A stretch of DNA of 64,000 nt from Coprobacillaceae bacterium UN01-12pH3A (lineage in GTDB: Bacteria > Bacillota_I > Bacilli_A > Erysipelotrichales > Coprobacillaceae). Shown piece after piece: positions 34,751 to 49,700 of the stretch. Each line of letters starts with the position of its first letter. Position 1 is the stretch's first letter. The stretch lies in NCBI GenBank assembly GCA_027676805.1, contig JAQENU010000001.1:186001-250000 (forward strand), read 5' to 3'. The notes beneath the pieces are model-generated. The model searched no databases, was not told where the DNA came from, and worked only from the letters and a program-made list of their open reading frames with translations. A program made the translations under genes and the position numbers.

Positions 34751-37700
34751 TTACTTCTTAGCTGCTTTGTGTTTGATTTTTGCTATGAAGGCAATGCATA
34801 TCGCTAATAATAACGCAATTGGAATCAGGAAGAAGTAAACTGTATTCTTTGCCTCTTCTTTTTCCTTAGCCTTTTCCTTCTCAGTCTTTTCTAATTTCTT
34901 TTCTGGCTCTTCTTCCTTTGCAGTCACCTGTTCATCTCCTGCAGCAGGCTGCTGTGCCGTTAAAGAATGATCTCCTTTCTTGATCTCATTTAGATCAGTT
35001 TTTGGTTTATCAACTGGACCAACAACTGGTTCATCCTTGCTTACATCTTTATAACAAAGGATATAGCTTGAGAATGCATCACTTTCAAATGTTACTGTTT
35101 CAAGTTTCTCATCCAAATCATCCAGTAGTGCATTATTTCCTTCATGGATTCTGAGCACTTTGAATTCTCGTGTAACTCCAGTTTCCGGATATAATTCTTC
35201 CGGTACATCTAAAACGATATGAATTGGATGTTGCAGCGTTTCTACGGTGACTTCATCCTTATCACCAACTGTCTTATAGACTGTAATGTCATAATAGTTT
35301 GATGGCGTTCTTCCATCCAACAGATTCATAACTTCTTTGTCTTCAATTTTATCAATTGGTTTACAGCTGATTCTCACCATGACATCTGTTCCACTCAGAT
35401 ATTCTTTATACTCATCTTCTTGAAGGACAGCTTCAATCAATTCATCCGGTTTATTGTTTATTTCCACCAGACTGTCCTCAGTATCAACGGATACCTTTCC
35501 TTTGACATAATAGATGAATGTTGCAACACTGCTGTCTGCACAACCGTCTTTTACAGCAATGGCTTTGATTGTCATCGTTTCATTGACAATGATACCATTA
35601 TTGTATTTCTCACTACTCTTGCTAGGCTCTTTTCCATCTACTGTAAAGTAGATATCAGCGCCTTTAGGTGCAGTCAGTTTAACAGTATCACCTTTGTTGA
35701 TATTTGTTTCTGACTTGGTATCTGATTCTACAGACTTCAGTATTTCTTTATAACCGGCATATAGGGTTGTCTTGCCTGTAACTACATTTTTATCAAAATT
35801 CCATGCCTTTGTACACTCTTTATCAGAATACCAGCCATTGAAGACATAGCCTGCTTTGACAGGTTCCTTTTCAGGTCTTGTGATCTTGTCTCCATGTTGA
35901 ACCGTTATAGAAGCAATCACATCATCACTGTTTGTTTTAAAATCGACTGCGTACTCATTCAGCTTCCAATTTGCTGTATAGCTCAATGCCTCATGAGTAC
36001 CTTTGATGATTGTGACGGTCATTTTTGGTTCACTCTGACCTTTATACGTCCATCCAAGGAACGTATAGTTCTTTTTCACAGGAGCCTTTAATGTAATTTC
36101 ATCTTCAACTGTATATGCTGCGGGATTGTCTTTGTGGTTCTCTCCACCATCCAGATCATACGTGATGTCGTATTTCACTGGTGTCCATTTTGCATAAAGA
36201 GTCGTCGTTGCTTTGATTGCAGAATCAAACTTAAATTCCTTAGTCAGTTTTTCATCACTGTACCATCCTGCAAATGCATAATACTCTTTTGTAGGATCGG
36301 CAGGTTTATTTGCCTTTGCTCCATGATCGATCGTCTGCTTATCTACGGCACTTCCACCATTTGTGTCAAACGTGACGTCATAATGATTGATCTCCCATTT
36401 CGCATGAAGCGTCATATTACCCATCACATTGTCATCGAAGTTCCACTCTGTTTCATAGACTGCACTTGTATACCAGCCTTTAAATGTATAACCTTCTCTA
36501 GTTGGATCATCCGGTTGTGAAATCGGTATTTCATAAGCAGCAAGTGCATCTTCTATCACTGATCCACCGTGTGTATCAAATTTCACTGTTAGATTACTTT
36601 TTACCCAGTTTGCTTTGTAAGCTTTATTTCCTGTAGTGCCTGAATCAATTTTAACAATCAGTTCCTTGGTATCATGACCATCCCATGTCCAGCCGGTAAA
36701 CACATGATTTTTCCAGCTCGGTGCTTTCAGTGTGATTTCACTGCTTTCTATTGTATAAGTAAGTGGGTTGTCTTTATGATTGACAGCTTCGCTACTGCTT
36801 CCATCATTCAGATCGTAAGTGATCGTATAATCAACGGTCTTCCACTGTGCATAGTAGGTCGCACCATCAAGTGGCATCTTTGTCGTCGTCAGAATCTTTG
36901 TGCCACCTGTTTTTTCGGTATACCAGCCTTCAAATGTATAGCCTTCTCTAGTCGATGTTGGCAATGTTCCAAGTTCACTGTCATAATCTGCAGTGATCTC
37001 TGTTCCATTACTTCCACCATTTCCATCAAACTTCACTGTATACTGATTGATCGTCCAATGGGCATAATACGTGACATCCTTTGCCGGAACCTTTGTAGTC
37101 GTTTCTACTTTCGTACCACCAATCTTTTCTGTATACCAGCCTGCGAATGTATAACCTGCTCTGCTTGATGTTGGTAATGTTGCAAGCTCACTATCATAAT
37201 CTGCAGTGATGTCCGTTCCATTACTTCCACCATTTCCATCGAATTTCACAGTGTACTGATTGATTGTCCACTGCGCATAATACGTAGTCCCATCAAGTGG
37301 CATCTTCGTTTTATCAGTAATCTGATTCCCACCTGTTGCGGCAGTGAACCATCCTGCGAAACTATATCCGGTTCTGGTTGCGGTTGGTAGAGTTCCTAAT
37401 TCCTCCAGATAGTCTTTTTCAATGCTTTCAGGACTGACCGTATCTCCTTCATTCTTGTCAAATAGTGCAGTATAACGGTTCGCAGTCCACTTCGCATACA
37501 GCGTTGTTTCATCGCTCACTACATCCTTGTCAAACTCCCATACATTTTCACATGCTGTTTCTTTATACCAGCCTGCGAATGTATAGCCAGCTTTTGTTGG
37601 ATCAGATGGCTTTGTGATTTTTTCTTCGTATTTGATAGCTGCAGCTTCAACTGCACTGCCGCCTTTGGAATCAAAGGTAACGGTATAGGATTTCTTTTCC

Positions 37701-40700
37701 CATACGGCCTTATAACTCAAATCACCACTTGTTCCTTTAGTGATGGTAACAGTTGTTTCTGCCTTACTATCATCTCCTGTTGACCAGCCTTTAAATTCAT
37801 AACCGGTCTTCGTTGGGTTGTTTAATGTGAATGATTCTGTTTCTACAGTGTAGAATATTGGATTCAGTTTATCCAATGTGACGCTTCCACCATCAAGATC
37901 ATACGTAATGTTATAGATTACTGGTGTCCATTTCGCATAGATCGTTGTCTCACCTTTGATTTCTGTATTTGCAAAATCAAATTCAGTCGTCAACTTGTCA
38001 TCGCCATACCAGCCTGCAAACTCATAATGCTCTCTTGTAGGTTCCGTTGGCAACGCTGCTTTATTTCCATGATCGACAGTCTGTGCATCTACACTGCTGC
38101 CACCATTTGTATTGAAGCTAACGGCATAATGATTGATTTCCCATTTTGCATACAATGGCATATTTCCCATTACTGCATCCTCAAAGTTCCATGCTACAGC
38201 ATATTCCTTTGTTGTATACCAACCTTTGAAGGTATAGCCTTCTTTTACTGGATCACTCGGTTGTGCAATTGGCTTACCATGCTGTGCTGGCACATCGGCA
38301 ACGTCAGAACCGCCCTGCGAATCAAACGTTACGGTGTAAGCAGCTAATTCCCAATTTGCTTTATATGTCTTATTTCCGGTTGTTCCTTTATCAATTGTCA
38401 CAACCAGTTCCTTGGTGTCATGACCGTCCCATGTCCAGCCTGCAAAGACACGTCCTGTCCAGGTTGGATTCTGCAGTGTGATAGCATTGCTCTCTATCGT
38501 ATAAGTGGTTGGGTTATCCTCATGATTCTTAGCATCGCCACTGCTTCCATCGTTTAGATCATATGTGATCGTATAATCAACCGTTTTCCAATGAGCATAA
38601 TATGTAGCTCCATCAAGTGGCATCTTTGTTGTAGTCAGAATCTTTGTACCACCTGTTTTTGCTGTATACCAGCCATCAAATGTGTAGCCTGCTCTGGTCG
38701 ATGTTGGCAATGTTTGCAACTCACTGTCATAATCTGCCGTAATAGCAGTTCCATTACTTCCACCATTTCCATCAAATGTTACGGTATACTGGTTGATTGT
38801 CCAATGAGCATAATAGGTTGTATTCTTTGATGGTATCTTTGAAGCCTCTGTGATTTTTGTACCACCACTCTTTTCTGTATACCAGCCATCAAAGGTATAC
38901 CCTGTTCTAGTCGAAGAAGGTAACTCTCCTATTGCTACATCATAGTCCTTCTTGATTTCAGCTCCGTCACTTCCTTTGTTTCCGTCAAACTTCACGGTAT
39001 ACTGATTGATCGTCCAATGTGCATAGTAAGTTGCACCGTTCACTGGCATCTTTGTCGTAGCTGAGATTTCATCTCCGTCTGTTGCGGCAGTGAACCATCC
39101 CGCGAAACTGTATCCTGTTCTTGTTGCGACTGGTAATGCTCCAAGTTCTTCCTGATAGTTCTTTGTGATTGTGGCAGGATCGACTGAATCACCACCATTG
39201 ACATCGAAAGTTGCCGTATACTGATTGACTGTCCATTTTGCGTACAATGTTATATTGGCTGTGACAACATCATTGTCAAAGTTCCACTCATTATCAAGTG
39301 TTGTTTCATTGAACCATCCCGCAAATGTATAACCTTCTTTTGTTGGATCAGTCGGTTTCGTAATCTTTTCTTCAAACTTTACACCAGCCTGTGAAACTGC
39401 ACTGCCTTCTTTAGAATCGAAGATGACTGTATATTCAACCTTTTCCCATGTTGCCGTATAAGAAAGATTTCCTGTGCTGCCACTTGCGATAGTCACTGTT
39501 TCTAATGCTTCTCCAGCACCATCTGCCTTCCAGCCTTTAAATACATAGCCAGTGCGTGTCGGTGCTTTTAATGTAATATCAGCATCTGTAATCTTGTAGC
39601 CTGATGGATTGTCTGCGTGGTTTGTTCCACCATCCATAATATATGTGATCGTATACGTAGTTGCTTCCCAGATTGCCGTATAAGACTTCGCTCCGCTTGA
39701 TCCTTTTGCGATTGTCACAGTCTGTATCGGATTATTATCATCTCCTGATGACCAACCCTTGAAGGTGTAACCCGTTCTTGTCGGATTGTTCAATGTGATA
39801 CTGTCCGATTCGATCGTGTATTTCTCTGGATTCGTTTTTCCCGTTTCCAGCTCTCCATTATCCAGATTATACGTAATTGTATACTCAGTTGCTTTCCAGT
39901 TTGCTGTATAAGTCATATCCCCTATACTTCCTTTATTGATAACTGGTGCTTTGTCCGGTTCCGTTTGACCATCCCATGTCCAGCCCAAGAAATCATATCC
40001 CATTTTTGTAGGCTCTCCGATTGTGATTTTCTCACTTTCAACTGTGTATTTAACTGGGTTAGAAACAGCGTTAGTTCCACCACCAAGTTCATAGGAAATC
40101 TCATACTCATTCAATTTCCAATTTGCTGTAAAGCTCTTATTACCAAAGCTACTCTGCTCTACTTGAACAGTCATCTGTGGTGTAGTTTCATCAGCCCATG
40201 TCCATCCTGTAAACGTATAACCTTTTTTCTCTGGATTGTACAGAGTGAATGTTGCATCTTCGATCGTATAGGTTGTCGGATTGGTTTCGCCCTCTTTTAG
40301 TGTTCCATTATTCAGGTTATAACTTATAGAATAATCAAGCAGTTTCCAGCAGGATTTGACATCTATATCCTTAGTTGTGTTCTTTGGTATCGTGATCTTC
40401 TTTGTTGCAGTACTGATTTCTAATGCTTCACTTGTCCAGCCTAAGAACTCATATCCTGGTCTGCTGGCATCTTTTAACTCGATTGCCTCACTAAGCTCTG
40501 TAAATTCACTTGCATTATCATTTGTGATCTGACTATGCTCATTCTCTACATCTGATGTATACGTGATGGAATGCGTTGTATCCTTCCATGTACTTGTACC
40601 TTGTGTTTTAACAGACTGCTCACCTGATCTGTACTCCTGTGTTTCTGCATATCTTGCATGAAGGTAATATGCTTTGTTTTCATCAAGTCCTGTAAAGGTA

Positions 40701-43700
40701 TGAATATTCTTTCCTGACTCATCCGGAGTCAGCTTCTGCCATTCTCCCTCATCAGCTGATGCAATATTGGTACTGCTGTTATTGAGCACATATTCCAGAT
40801 CATCCGATATCTCTGCAGTTAATGATGTCTTACTGAACTGCACAATACTCAGATTCGGTGTTCCTGCTGAATTAGGATTCTGCGGTTTTGCGACTTCCTG
40901 CGTACTCTTTTCGATATAGCCACCGTATGTGCCTGCATCAGCATTCGCATGATACTCGATGACGATATTGCTTCCGATATCATCACTTGTAACAGTATAT
41001 TCTATTGTACTCGTACCGCTTCTGAACAGTGATTTCTTGGTAATAGTTGCTTTTGGTTGTTCTGACAAAGGTGTTCCATCGCTGCGCTTGATAACAAAAT
41101 ATCCTTCATCATGCCCGCTTCCAGTAAATGTTGCAGTGACGATGCTTCCCGTTTCAAATACATCCTTTGTATTTGTAACTTCTATACTTAAGTGGTCGAC
41201 ATCGAAAGACTGATTTTCAGTTTTGACCGTGATGACTTCACCATATGCACTTGGCTCATATTCAGACGTTCCTTCAAAGCGTACTCTCACTTCATATTCT
41301 GTGTTTGCTTTTAGATCCTTGATCCATGCATCACTCACACCATTTTTCTGCCAGTCATTCTGACCTTTGATCGTATACTCAAGTCTTGGCTGTGCAATCG
41401 TCTTACCTTCTGTCTTCATATTTGCGGGCAGGCTGATCTGAACATTCGTTCCATTGACCTGTTTGAGAGTAATGGCTTCCGGTGTTGTCTGTTCCGCACG
41501 CTTGATATAACTGATCTTACTGCTCTCTACACTGCCTGAGAAGGTTCCCGTAGGTGCACCTGTATAGACGGCATAGAGTTTCTTTCCAACGTCTTCTGAT
41601 GTTGGCGTATAATGGTCTGTTCTTCCTACTGTATCATTCTCTCTTGAAATTTTTTCATAGGTATTGCTGTTGATGGCTGTTTCTCGATACCATGTCCAGA
41701 TTCCATTTTCTTCATCTTTGATGTCGTTGCCTTCAGCATCTTTTGCATAGACATAGTTCACTGTAATTGGCACAAAGACCTGACTGGAATCTCCTGTACT
41801 GATTTCAGCACTACCTTTAATCTGTGTTCCGATGATTGTTTCAGTTGAAACATAGCTTTGACTTCCTTCATAGTCTCCACGCCCTGTAAAAACTGCCTTG
41901 ATATAGAAACCATTTGCATATTTCAATGGAACATTGACCTTCGTATAAGAATATGAATCTGTTGTTCCTTCTTCTGTATTAACTTTGACTTCAGAAGTAA
42001 TATTCTGCCATGTACTATCATCAGCCTTGTTCTGTGTCACATAATACTGCCACACACCATCAATAGATTTGGTGTTATTGCTGATTCTTAATTCTTTATT
42101 CTGTAGTATCTTCCACTTTGTATCATCCGCTTCTGTAATGGAGATATCCCTAATCAAACTCAGATTTTCTTTGGCAGTTTTGACTGCACGCTGTGAAATA
42201 ACGCCACTGCTTTGATGTTCTCCATCTTCCAGTCTCGCTACATAGACAACGTATTCTGTATTGGCATCAAGACCAGATAGTGTTACATCGCCTGTAGCTT
42301 TGAACCATTGATCAGGCTTGGCTTCATTTTCTTCCGCAAGACTGCTTGTGGTCGTCGTTGGTACGGTTGCGTTGCTTGCCTTTTGAACATAATAGAAGAC
42401 ATTATCGAATTCTGTGCTTGTGATCTGCAGCCCACTTCCTGCTTTTCCATCTTCCGCTAATGCTGTAACAGTAGGGAGCGTGTTTGGTGCCTCATAAGCA
42501 GGCTTTGTCAGTGTACCAATGCTTGCCATTCTTGATTCCTTGAAATTACTATCGCCATTTGCAATATATTTGACAGTAATTTCAACATCGCCTTCCATTG
42601 GCCGAATTTTATAGGTATCTGTAGTGGCATCTTGGATTTCCTTATTGTTCGCATACCACTGCCAGTGTCCTGCATTTTCATCGGTTCCTGCCTGTGCATA
42701 CATTCCTTTAAGATATTTTGCTTTATATGTTACACCAACATCTGCCACACCAACTTTTGCAGGCTTTTCTTCTTTTCCATCCAAAATGACATATTCAACA
42801 GTTCCTGTTAATGTACTTCTATCTGTCTTCTGTGTAGTAATCAGCTTCCATTCGCCTGCGTCATAACCTGTCTTGGCTGCCTTTCTGACATAGATATCAT
42901 ATTCCGTATTTCTTGCTAATCCGGTAATCGCAATATTTGTTTTTGCTGTACCTGTCGCCTCAACGGTTGTAATTGTGTTTACATCCTGACCTTTTAATGC
43001 ATAGCCGAACTGATAAGTAGACGTTCCATCATTTGCCTGTATATTGAAAGAGTAATCCTTCAATGAACTGACGGTCGCTTTTGTTGGCATATCTGCAATA
43101 TCCTGCGATGCATTCATGACAATATCCGTTGTATGGGTGATATGTTCCTTGAAATCACCATTCCCTGTAAACGTCACTCTCAGTTTGTTTCCTGCATCTT
43201 TAGGATCGATTTTATATGATAATGCAGTGTTGTTTGTAATCGTATAGCTGCTCGGAGAAATCGTTGTTGCACTTTCGCTTTCTTCAACGGTAGTTACTCT
43301 TTCCAGCTTCCATGTTCCTGTTAGATTTTCAATTGCTGGAGTCGTAAATATGATGGTACCATTTACTACTACTCCACTACCCAATTCTGTAACATTGCCT
43401 GTAACTGCAGTTTGTGAAGTTTTTGCAATCAAAGTTTCACTCCATGAACTCGTTGCTGTTGCATCTGTTTCAGAATATCTAGCATAGATATAGTAATCTG
43501 TATTACGTTTTAAGTCTACAATAGTTACTTCAGTACCTTCAGTGACTTTCTCTTTAACAATCTTTTTTTCTCCGCTTGTTGAATCAGAATACCCTATATC
43601 GTAGGTTCCTGCTTTCTCCATCTTAATGGTGACGGTTGTATCTGTTTCACTGACTTTAACAGGAGATTCTGGTTTATCCTTTGTTTCTTTCTGAACGACA

Positions 43701-46700
43701 TCAGAAACTACACTTTCTACAGTTCCTTCAAAATCATCTCTTCCTGTAAAGATCGCCTGGATTCTTTTTCCCACATCTTCCTTACCAAGAGTATACGCGG
43801 TAACATTCTCTTTAGATGTAAATGAAATATCTTGTTCAGTTCCATCATCAGAGATACGTTTCAATGACCATGTTCCTGTCTGACCATTGGTTGCTTCCAT
43901 GGTGAGTGACAACTCTGTGCCATTATTGATACCTGTACCAAGTTTTGGTTTTCCTTCGATTTTTGTCTTTAAAGTTGTTTCACTTGTTGCAAGACTCCAG
44001 TCACCAGCATCATAGCTTCCATCCGCTGCCTTAGCAATACGTACATAGAAATCATATTCTTTATTTCTTTGCAGGTTCTTGACTTCAACGAGTTCATCTT
44101 TTGTATATGTTCCAGTGATTTGTGTAATCATTGCATTCTGGTCATGTCTCATATAGCCAAACTCATATTTGAATGAATCACTGCCGTTTGTTGCCTTCAG
44201 TTTCACACTGCTATCTGTGATTTCAGAAACAGTGGGTGCATCTGGCTGAATAGAAACGACTGCTTTTGTATAGTTGCTATATGTTGAAGCATAATCATTA
44301 GCATTTACAAGTACACAGAATTCATATCCAACATCTTTTGATGTTAGAGTATAGGTTTGGCTTGTAGCATCTTTAATCGCTTCACTTTCAGTTGTCCCAC
44401 TCTTTCTACGGTACCATTGATAACTGATTCCATGCATAGTAGTATCGGTAGCAATATTAGTTTTTAAAGTCTGATTCATTTGAGGGCTTGGTAAAGTCGC
44501 TGTTTTATCACTCGATGTATATGCAGTTTCCTCTGTATCCACAATATCAAAGTTATCCATGGCTTTGACTTGTTCTTTTACGGTGAATTCATAAGTATTC
44601 TTGGCACTACCACCAATCGTTTCATCAGGTTCAGTATATGTGATTTCTACTGTAGCTTTTTCACCAGCATTTCCGACTGGGATGATTGTACCATTATCAC
44701 CTTTTTTCAAAACTGATTCATCTTCAATTCCAAATGAATTTAAAATCTTGATGGAATAGTCCTTTGTCTGTAACTCTGTTGGTATTTGTATAACACCTGA
44801 AATATCACCATTAAACATATCATCATATAGAGTTTGGCCATCAACTGATATGAAAGCTCCTCTAGTTACTGAATAAAGCAAAACCACTGGGTGATTTTCA
44901 ATCCATGTTAAACGAGGATATATACCCTTTTTATAAGTCCATGTATTGTCGTTGCCGTTATATGAATCAAATGAATTTTGTAATTCAGTTCCAATCATAT
45001 TTGGAGTTGATTTAGGGATTCCTTTGTGAACATCATTTATAGTTTGATTTGAATAATTTTGATACAAACTTGGATTTGGCGATAATGTTTGGTCATAAAA
45101 AATATTGCTTGTTTCAACAGATGTGCCAGCGTTTTGTCCAAAAGCTCCGCCATCTGCTGTATTATTACTTTCTATTGCTGATGCTGCATATACATTATAA
45201 GCGGGTCCTCTACCTCCTCCAATTACACCACCTACCATTCCCCCGTTTTGAGTCGCCGTAACAATTGTAGAGACTGAATATGAGTTAGAGACTTTTGCTA
45301 TCCCTTCATATGTTAAACCATTGCCATCTAACCATCCTGCCAAACTGCCTGCAGAAAAAGCTGTAGTACTAGCAGAACCTCCTACGGAACCACAACTCTC
45401 TATATCTCCATTCCATAATAATCCAACGAGAAATCCTGTATTTCTTCCTGAACTTACATTTGAATCAACCATAAAACATTGATAAAATGTTGTATACTTT
45501 GCTTCTCTAGTTATAACAGAAGCTGAAGCATTTGTTCCGCTTCCTAATGAAACTGTATCAATATCAGAATTAAATGAAATTATGTTTTTTATAGTAGCAT
45601 TATTTGTAAGAGCAAATAATGGATTTTTTGTTCCTACAATTGTATGGTAATCTCCATCTAAAGTACTTGCAAAAGTATTTTCTGAGTATTTAATTATCCC
45701 CTTACCAGAGATATTTATATTATCCGTAATAACGTAACTTGCATTTCTACTTCTATCAGTATAACTTCCCGTTTGTTTCATAAATGCTTCTAAATCATCA
45801 GCATTGCTAATCGGAATACCGTAAGTGTAGTTAAATGAAGTTTCAGTACTCATCTTACTGTTTATTGTTTGTGTTGCTATAGGCTTAAAGTCACTATCTA
45901 CAAATAGCTCAATAATTTTTGGTGTACTAATTTCTGCTGTGATTTCTTTTCCATCTAAACTCTTATAGGTATCATCGTTTGGCATTGTATAGGTGAATTT
46001 ACCCCTTGATTTTGAAATGCCATCTTTGATAATGGTATCTCCAATCTTGAATTGAACTGTATCTCGATTGATATCGCCTGTTTCCGCATAGTTATTGATT
46101 GTACCTGAAATGACACTGTTTGCATATGCTTTTGGATTTTTGTTTCCATCTTGTGTAGAACTTGTAATCGTTAATGTTTCATTATAGATTTTTTTAACAA
46201 ATTGTGGTTCCGTACTGCTGACTGCACCACTGTAGTTGTATTCTTCATTTGCTACAAACTCAGCTCTGATATAATGTGCGAACATATCTTCTGTCAAGTT
46301 TAATTCACTATAATCAGTATCAAGAATAGCTGAGAATCCACTCGTGATTTCTTCCCAGTCTTCTGCTGCATTAACTGATGGCATAGTTGTGGTACTCGTT
46401 CCATCATATGTAGATGTGCTCATGTACCATTTCCATGTTCCTCTTTTATTCTTGCTGTCAGTCAGTGTTGCCTTGACAGTCTGTCCAGCTACAAACGTTT
46501 CCTTGCCATCACTTGCCTTTTCAAACGTAATGGTTCCTTTCTGTGTATACGTCCCCATTTTATGCTGCATGGAAAGAATTGAACTTGGCTCTTCTGTATC
46601 CGTTGCTGTCTTAATGAAGTAGATGTTATAGGTTGTATTTGGTTCTAAATCAAAGTTATTCGCATCCTGCTCCACTGTAATGGTGGTGCTATCTACTGGC

Positions 46701-49700
46701 TTCCAGTCTCTTACAATTTCTTCCTCTGTTGGAAATCTTGATGGAGGCACTGCATCAGATCTCTGTACACGATAGTAGATATGCTGTTCATTTTCACTTG
46801 CTGTACCGGTGATTTCCATGCTCATCTTTCCTGATGCATTCTCTTTATCTTTAATATCTGTTATTTTCGGACTTACGCATACTGCCTTTTTGATTTCTGC
46901 TGTTTTTGTATCCACATGACCTCTAAAACTGTTATTTTCTGGTATTGTATATTCAACTCGAATCACTTGTCCGATATCTTCTTGAACAAGTTTATATGTA
47001 GTAGATCTTGCGTCAGGAATTGCCGTATCACCTCGATACCATTGCCATGTTCCATCCTCATCGCTGTCACTTCCTGTAGACGCATAAGTCGCAGAATTAT
47101 ATACTGCTGTTAATGTTTCATTATATCGGGTTGTCCCTGAAACGGATACATATCCTGCAATTTCTGTTTTTTCTGTCGTCACAGATTTATTCTCAGTTTT
47201 GGCTGTTGAATATGCAAAATCACTGGCTGTTCCATTTTCATCTTCGACACGCTGCACTCTGACGATATACTCTGTGTTTCTGTCTAAGCCATCGATCACG
47301 ACATCCACATTCGCAAAGACATTTTTTCCTGTATCTCCATCCGCTGTTAATTCTTTATAGCCATCATTAGGATCATTAAATGTTTTATTTAAAAGACCAA
47401 CAAACGAATCCCAAGGATTCTGATCTGCTTTCTTATACCAGAAACGATATTGTCCTTCACCTGCAATCATTTTGACCTTGATGCTTGTATCATCGATTGC
47501 CTCCATGGAAATGTTTTCCTGATTCGGAGTTTTGTTTTGTACCTTTTCTACTTTGACCACTTCATCACTTGTAGCTTCAATACTTCCTGTGTATCCTACA
47601 TTTGCTTCAAAGGTGACTTTATATTTCGTCCCGATTTCCTCACTGTCCGGTACAGTATAGCTTGTACCAACATGTCCATTCTCAAATGTCTTGATGGTAA
47701 AGTTATTGATGACTTCTGTCGTTCCATCTTTATTGATTTTTATCCATGTCCAGTTTCCTTTGTTATTGAATGATGAATCAGTAGGTATCAATTCAGCATT
47801 GATCGTTTTTCCCTGCATCACAGAGATTTGACTTGTCTCATAGGTAAATTCAATTTTTCCTTTGAAGTCTTTTTTTTCAGTTCTCTGTTTAATGACCTTA
47901 TCTGTTTTGATCCAGTCGGATTTTTGATGGGTCTCATTTTCTGCATATCGTACAGACAGATAATAATCCGTATCTCTGCTCAACCCCGTAATGATATACG
48001 TTTCTCCTGAGCCAAATGTCAATAGTTTGTGATCTGCATCTAATTGCTCGATTGGAACACCCTGCTGCGTCGTACTGATTCCAATGATATATTTCTCTTC
48101 ATCTGCATTGGTTGGCAAAGTTACCTTGATGGTCGTATCCCTATTCTCACTATACTCACCTATAGTCAGATTATCAGTTGGTGCGCTCTTTTCTTCCTTA
48201 TCAATAGAATCTGTAATCGTAGAGATTTCTCCACTGTAATCTCCTGTTCCTTCATAAACAACTTCAATCTTAGATTTAATATCTTTTTTTACTAATTTAT
48301 ATTCTGCTGTACCTGTCGCAAGCGGTGTTGCTTCTCTTTTTCCATCACTGTCCAAACGATACCATACGAACCACCCTGTCTGTGTGTCAGGATTATTTGT
48401 GATACTTGCTGTCAATGTCTGATTATAGATCGTATTACCACTGATGATGACATCTCCTTTAACATGGTCATTATCTGTTTTGACTGTAATATAATCATTG
48501 CTCCATGCACTGTCTGAATATCCATTCTCACCTACCTGCTGAACATAGAAATAATACGTTGTATGTGCGCTTAAACCTGTAATCGTTGTATTCGTTTTAT
48601 TTCTTGAAAGCACACTGTATGGTGTGATAGCTTCGTCTGGATTAGTTTTATAACCATAGCGATATAATCCACTGTCGGTATTCATGCTTAAAGTGACAGT
48701 AATATCATCATTACTGACTTTTGTTAAATGATCTGTTGCGACTGGTTGATCACATTGAATGGCTAAGACTTCTGATGTCGGTGAACTGTTTTTATAATCT
48801 TTGAAATCTCCATCACTCTTGGCTACTGCTTTAACATATAATTTCTTACCAACATCATCGCCCTTGATTTGATAGTTACGTCCTGTTGCGATAGGTGTCT
48901 CTGCATTTCCACCCTCATAAAACCATTGAAAGATGACTTCATTTTCTTTGTCTGCTGGTTTCATATTCGCAACAAGTTCATCATTGAATGTAAAAGTCCC
49001 ATCGCTTTTTGTCTTATTTTCAATGGTCACTTCTGTAATCGCCTGTTTAATGATACTGTCGGTAGAAACTGTTAATGTTCCCTTATAGCCTGTTGTATCG
49101 TCAGCCACAAAACGTGCTCTTAAATATTTGGATGATTCACTGTTTGTCACTTTATATGTATCTGTAGTACTATCGATCGCAGTTGTTTGAACTACTGTCC
49201 ATACTGCGTCTTTATTGAGTGTGTCTGCTGTTTCCCATATCATGGTACCTTTTGTTGTATTTGTACCTGATAAGGTCGCAGTCATTGTTTCGTTAAAATC
49301 ATAAATACCAGTTAAAGAAACTTTACCGCCATTCTTTCCATATGCAGTTTTAATGATTCCATCAGTACTGACTGTTTCAAGATTTGTACTGTATACTTTA
49401 TATTCTGTATTCCATTCTAGTCCACTTTGTTTATAGCTTCCAGACCAGTACATAATCTTCCATCCTGATTCAATAGCTGCTTTATGACTTGCAGGTAATG
49501 TTGGTGCTTTTTCACTTGATTTGACAACTTTATAATAAGTACCCATTGTTGTTGGAAATGTCACCTGTGTTGTTTTCGCATCGGTTGATGTACCAGCAGT
49601 AATAGAGGTTACTGGTGCTGCATCCTTTAACGCAAAGCGATTGATGATTTCGTTACTTTCGGCTGTGATCTCATCCTTACCTTTATCCCACTCAATACCT

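Noticed and set aside
35967..40590. Regular repeats considered as a CRISPR array or satellite DNA
   Set aside because: Period is about 200 bp, the frame is open throughout and the translation gives InlB-type units; they are coding repeats.
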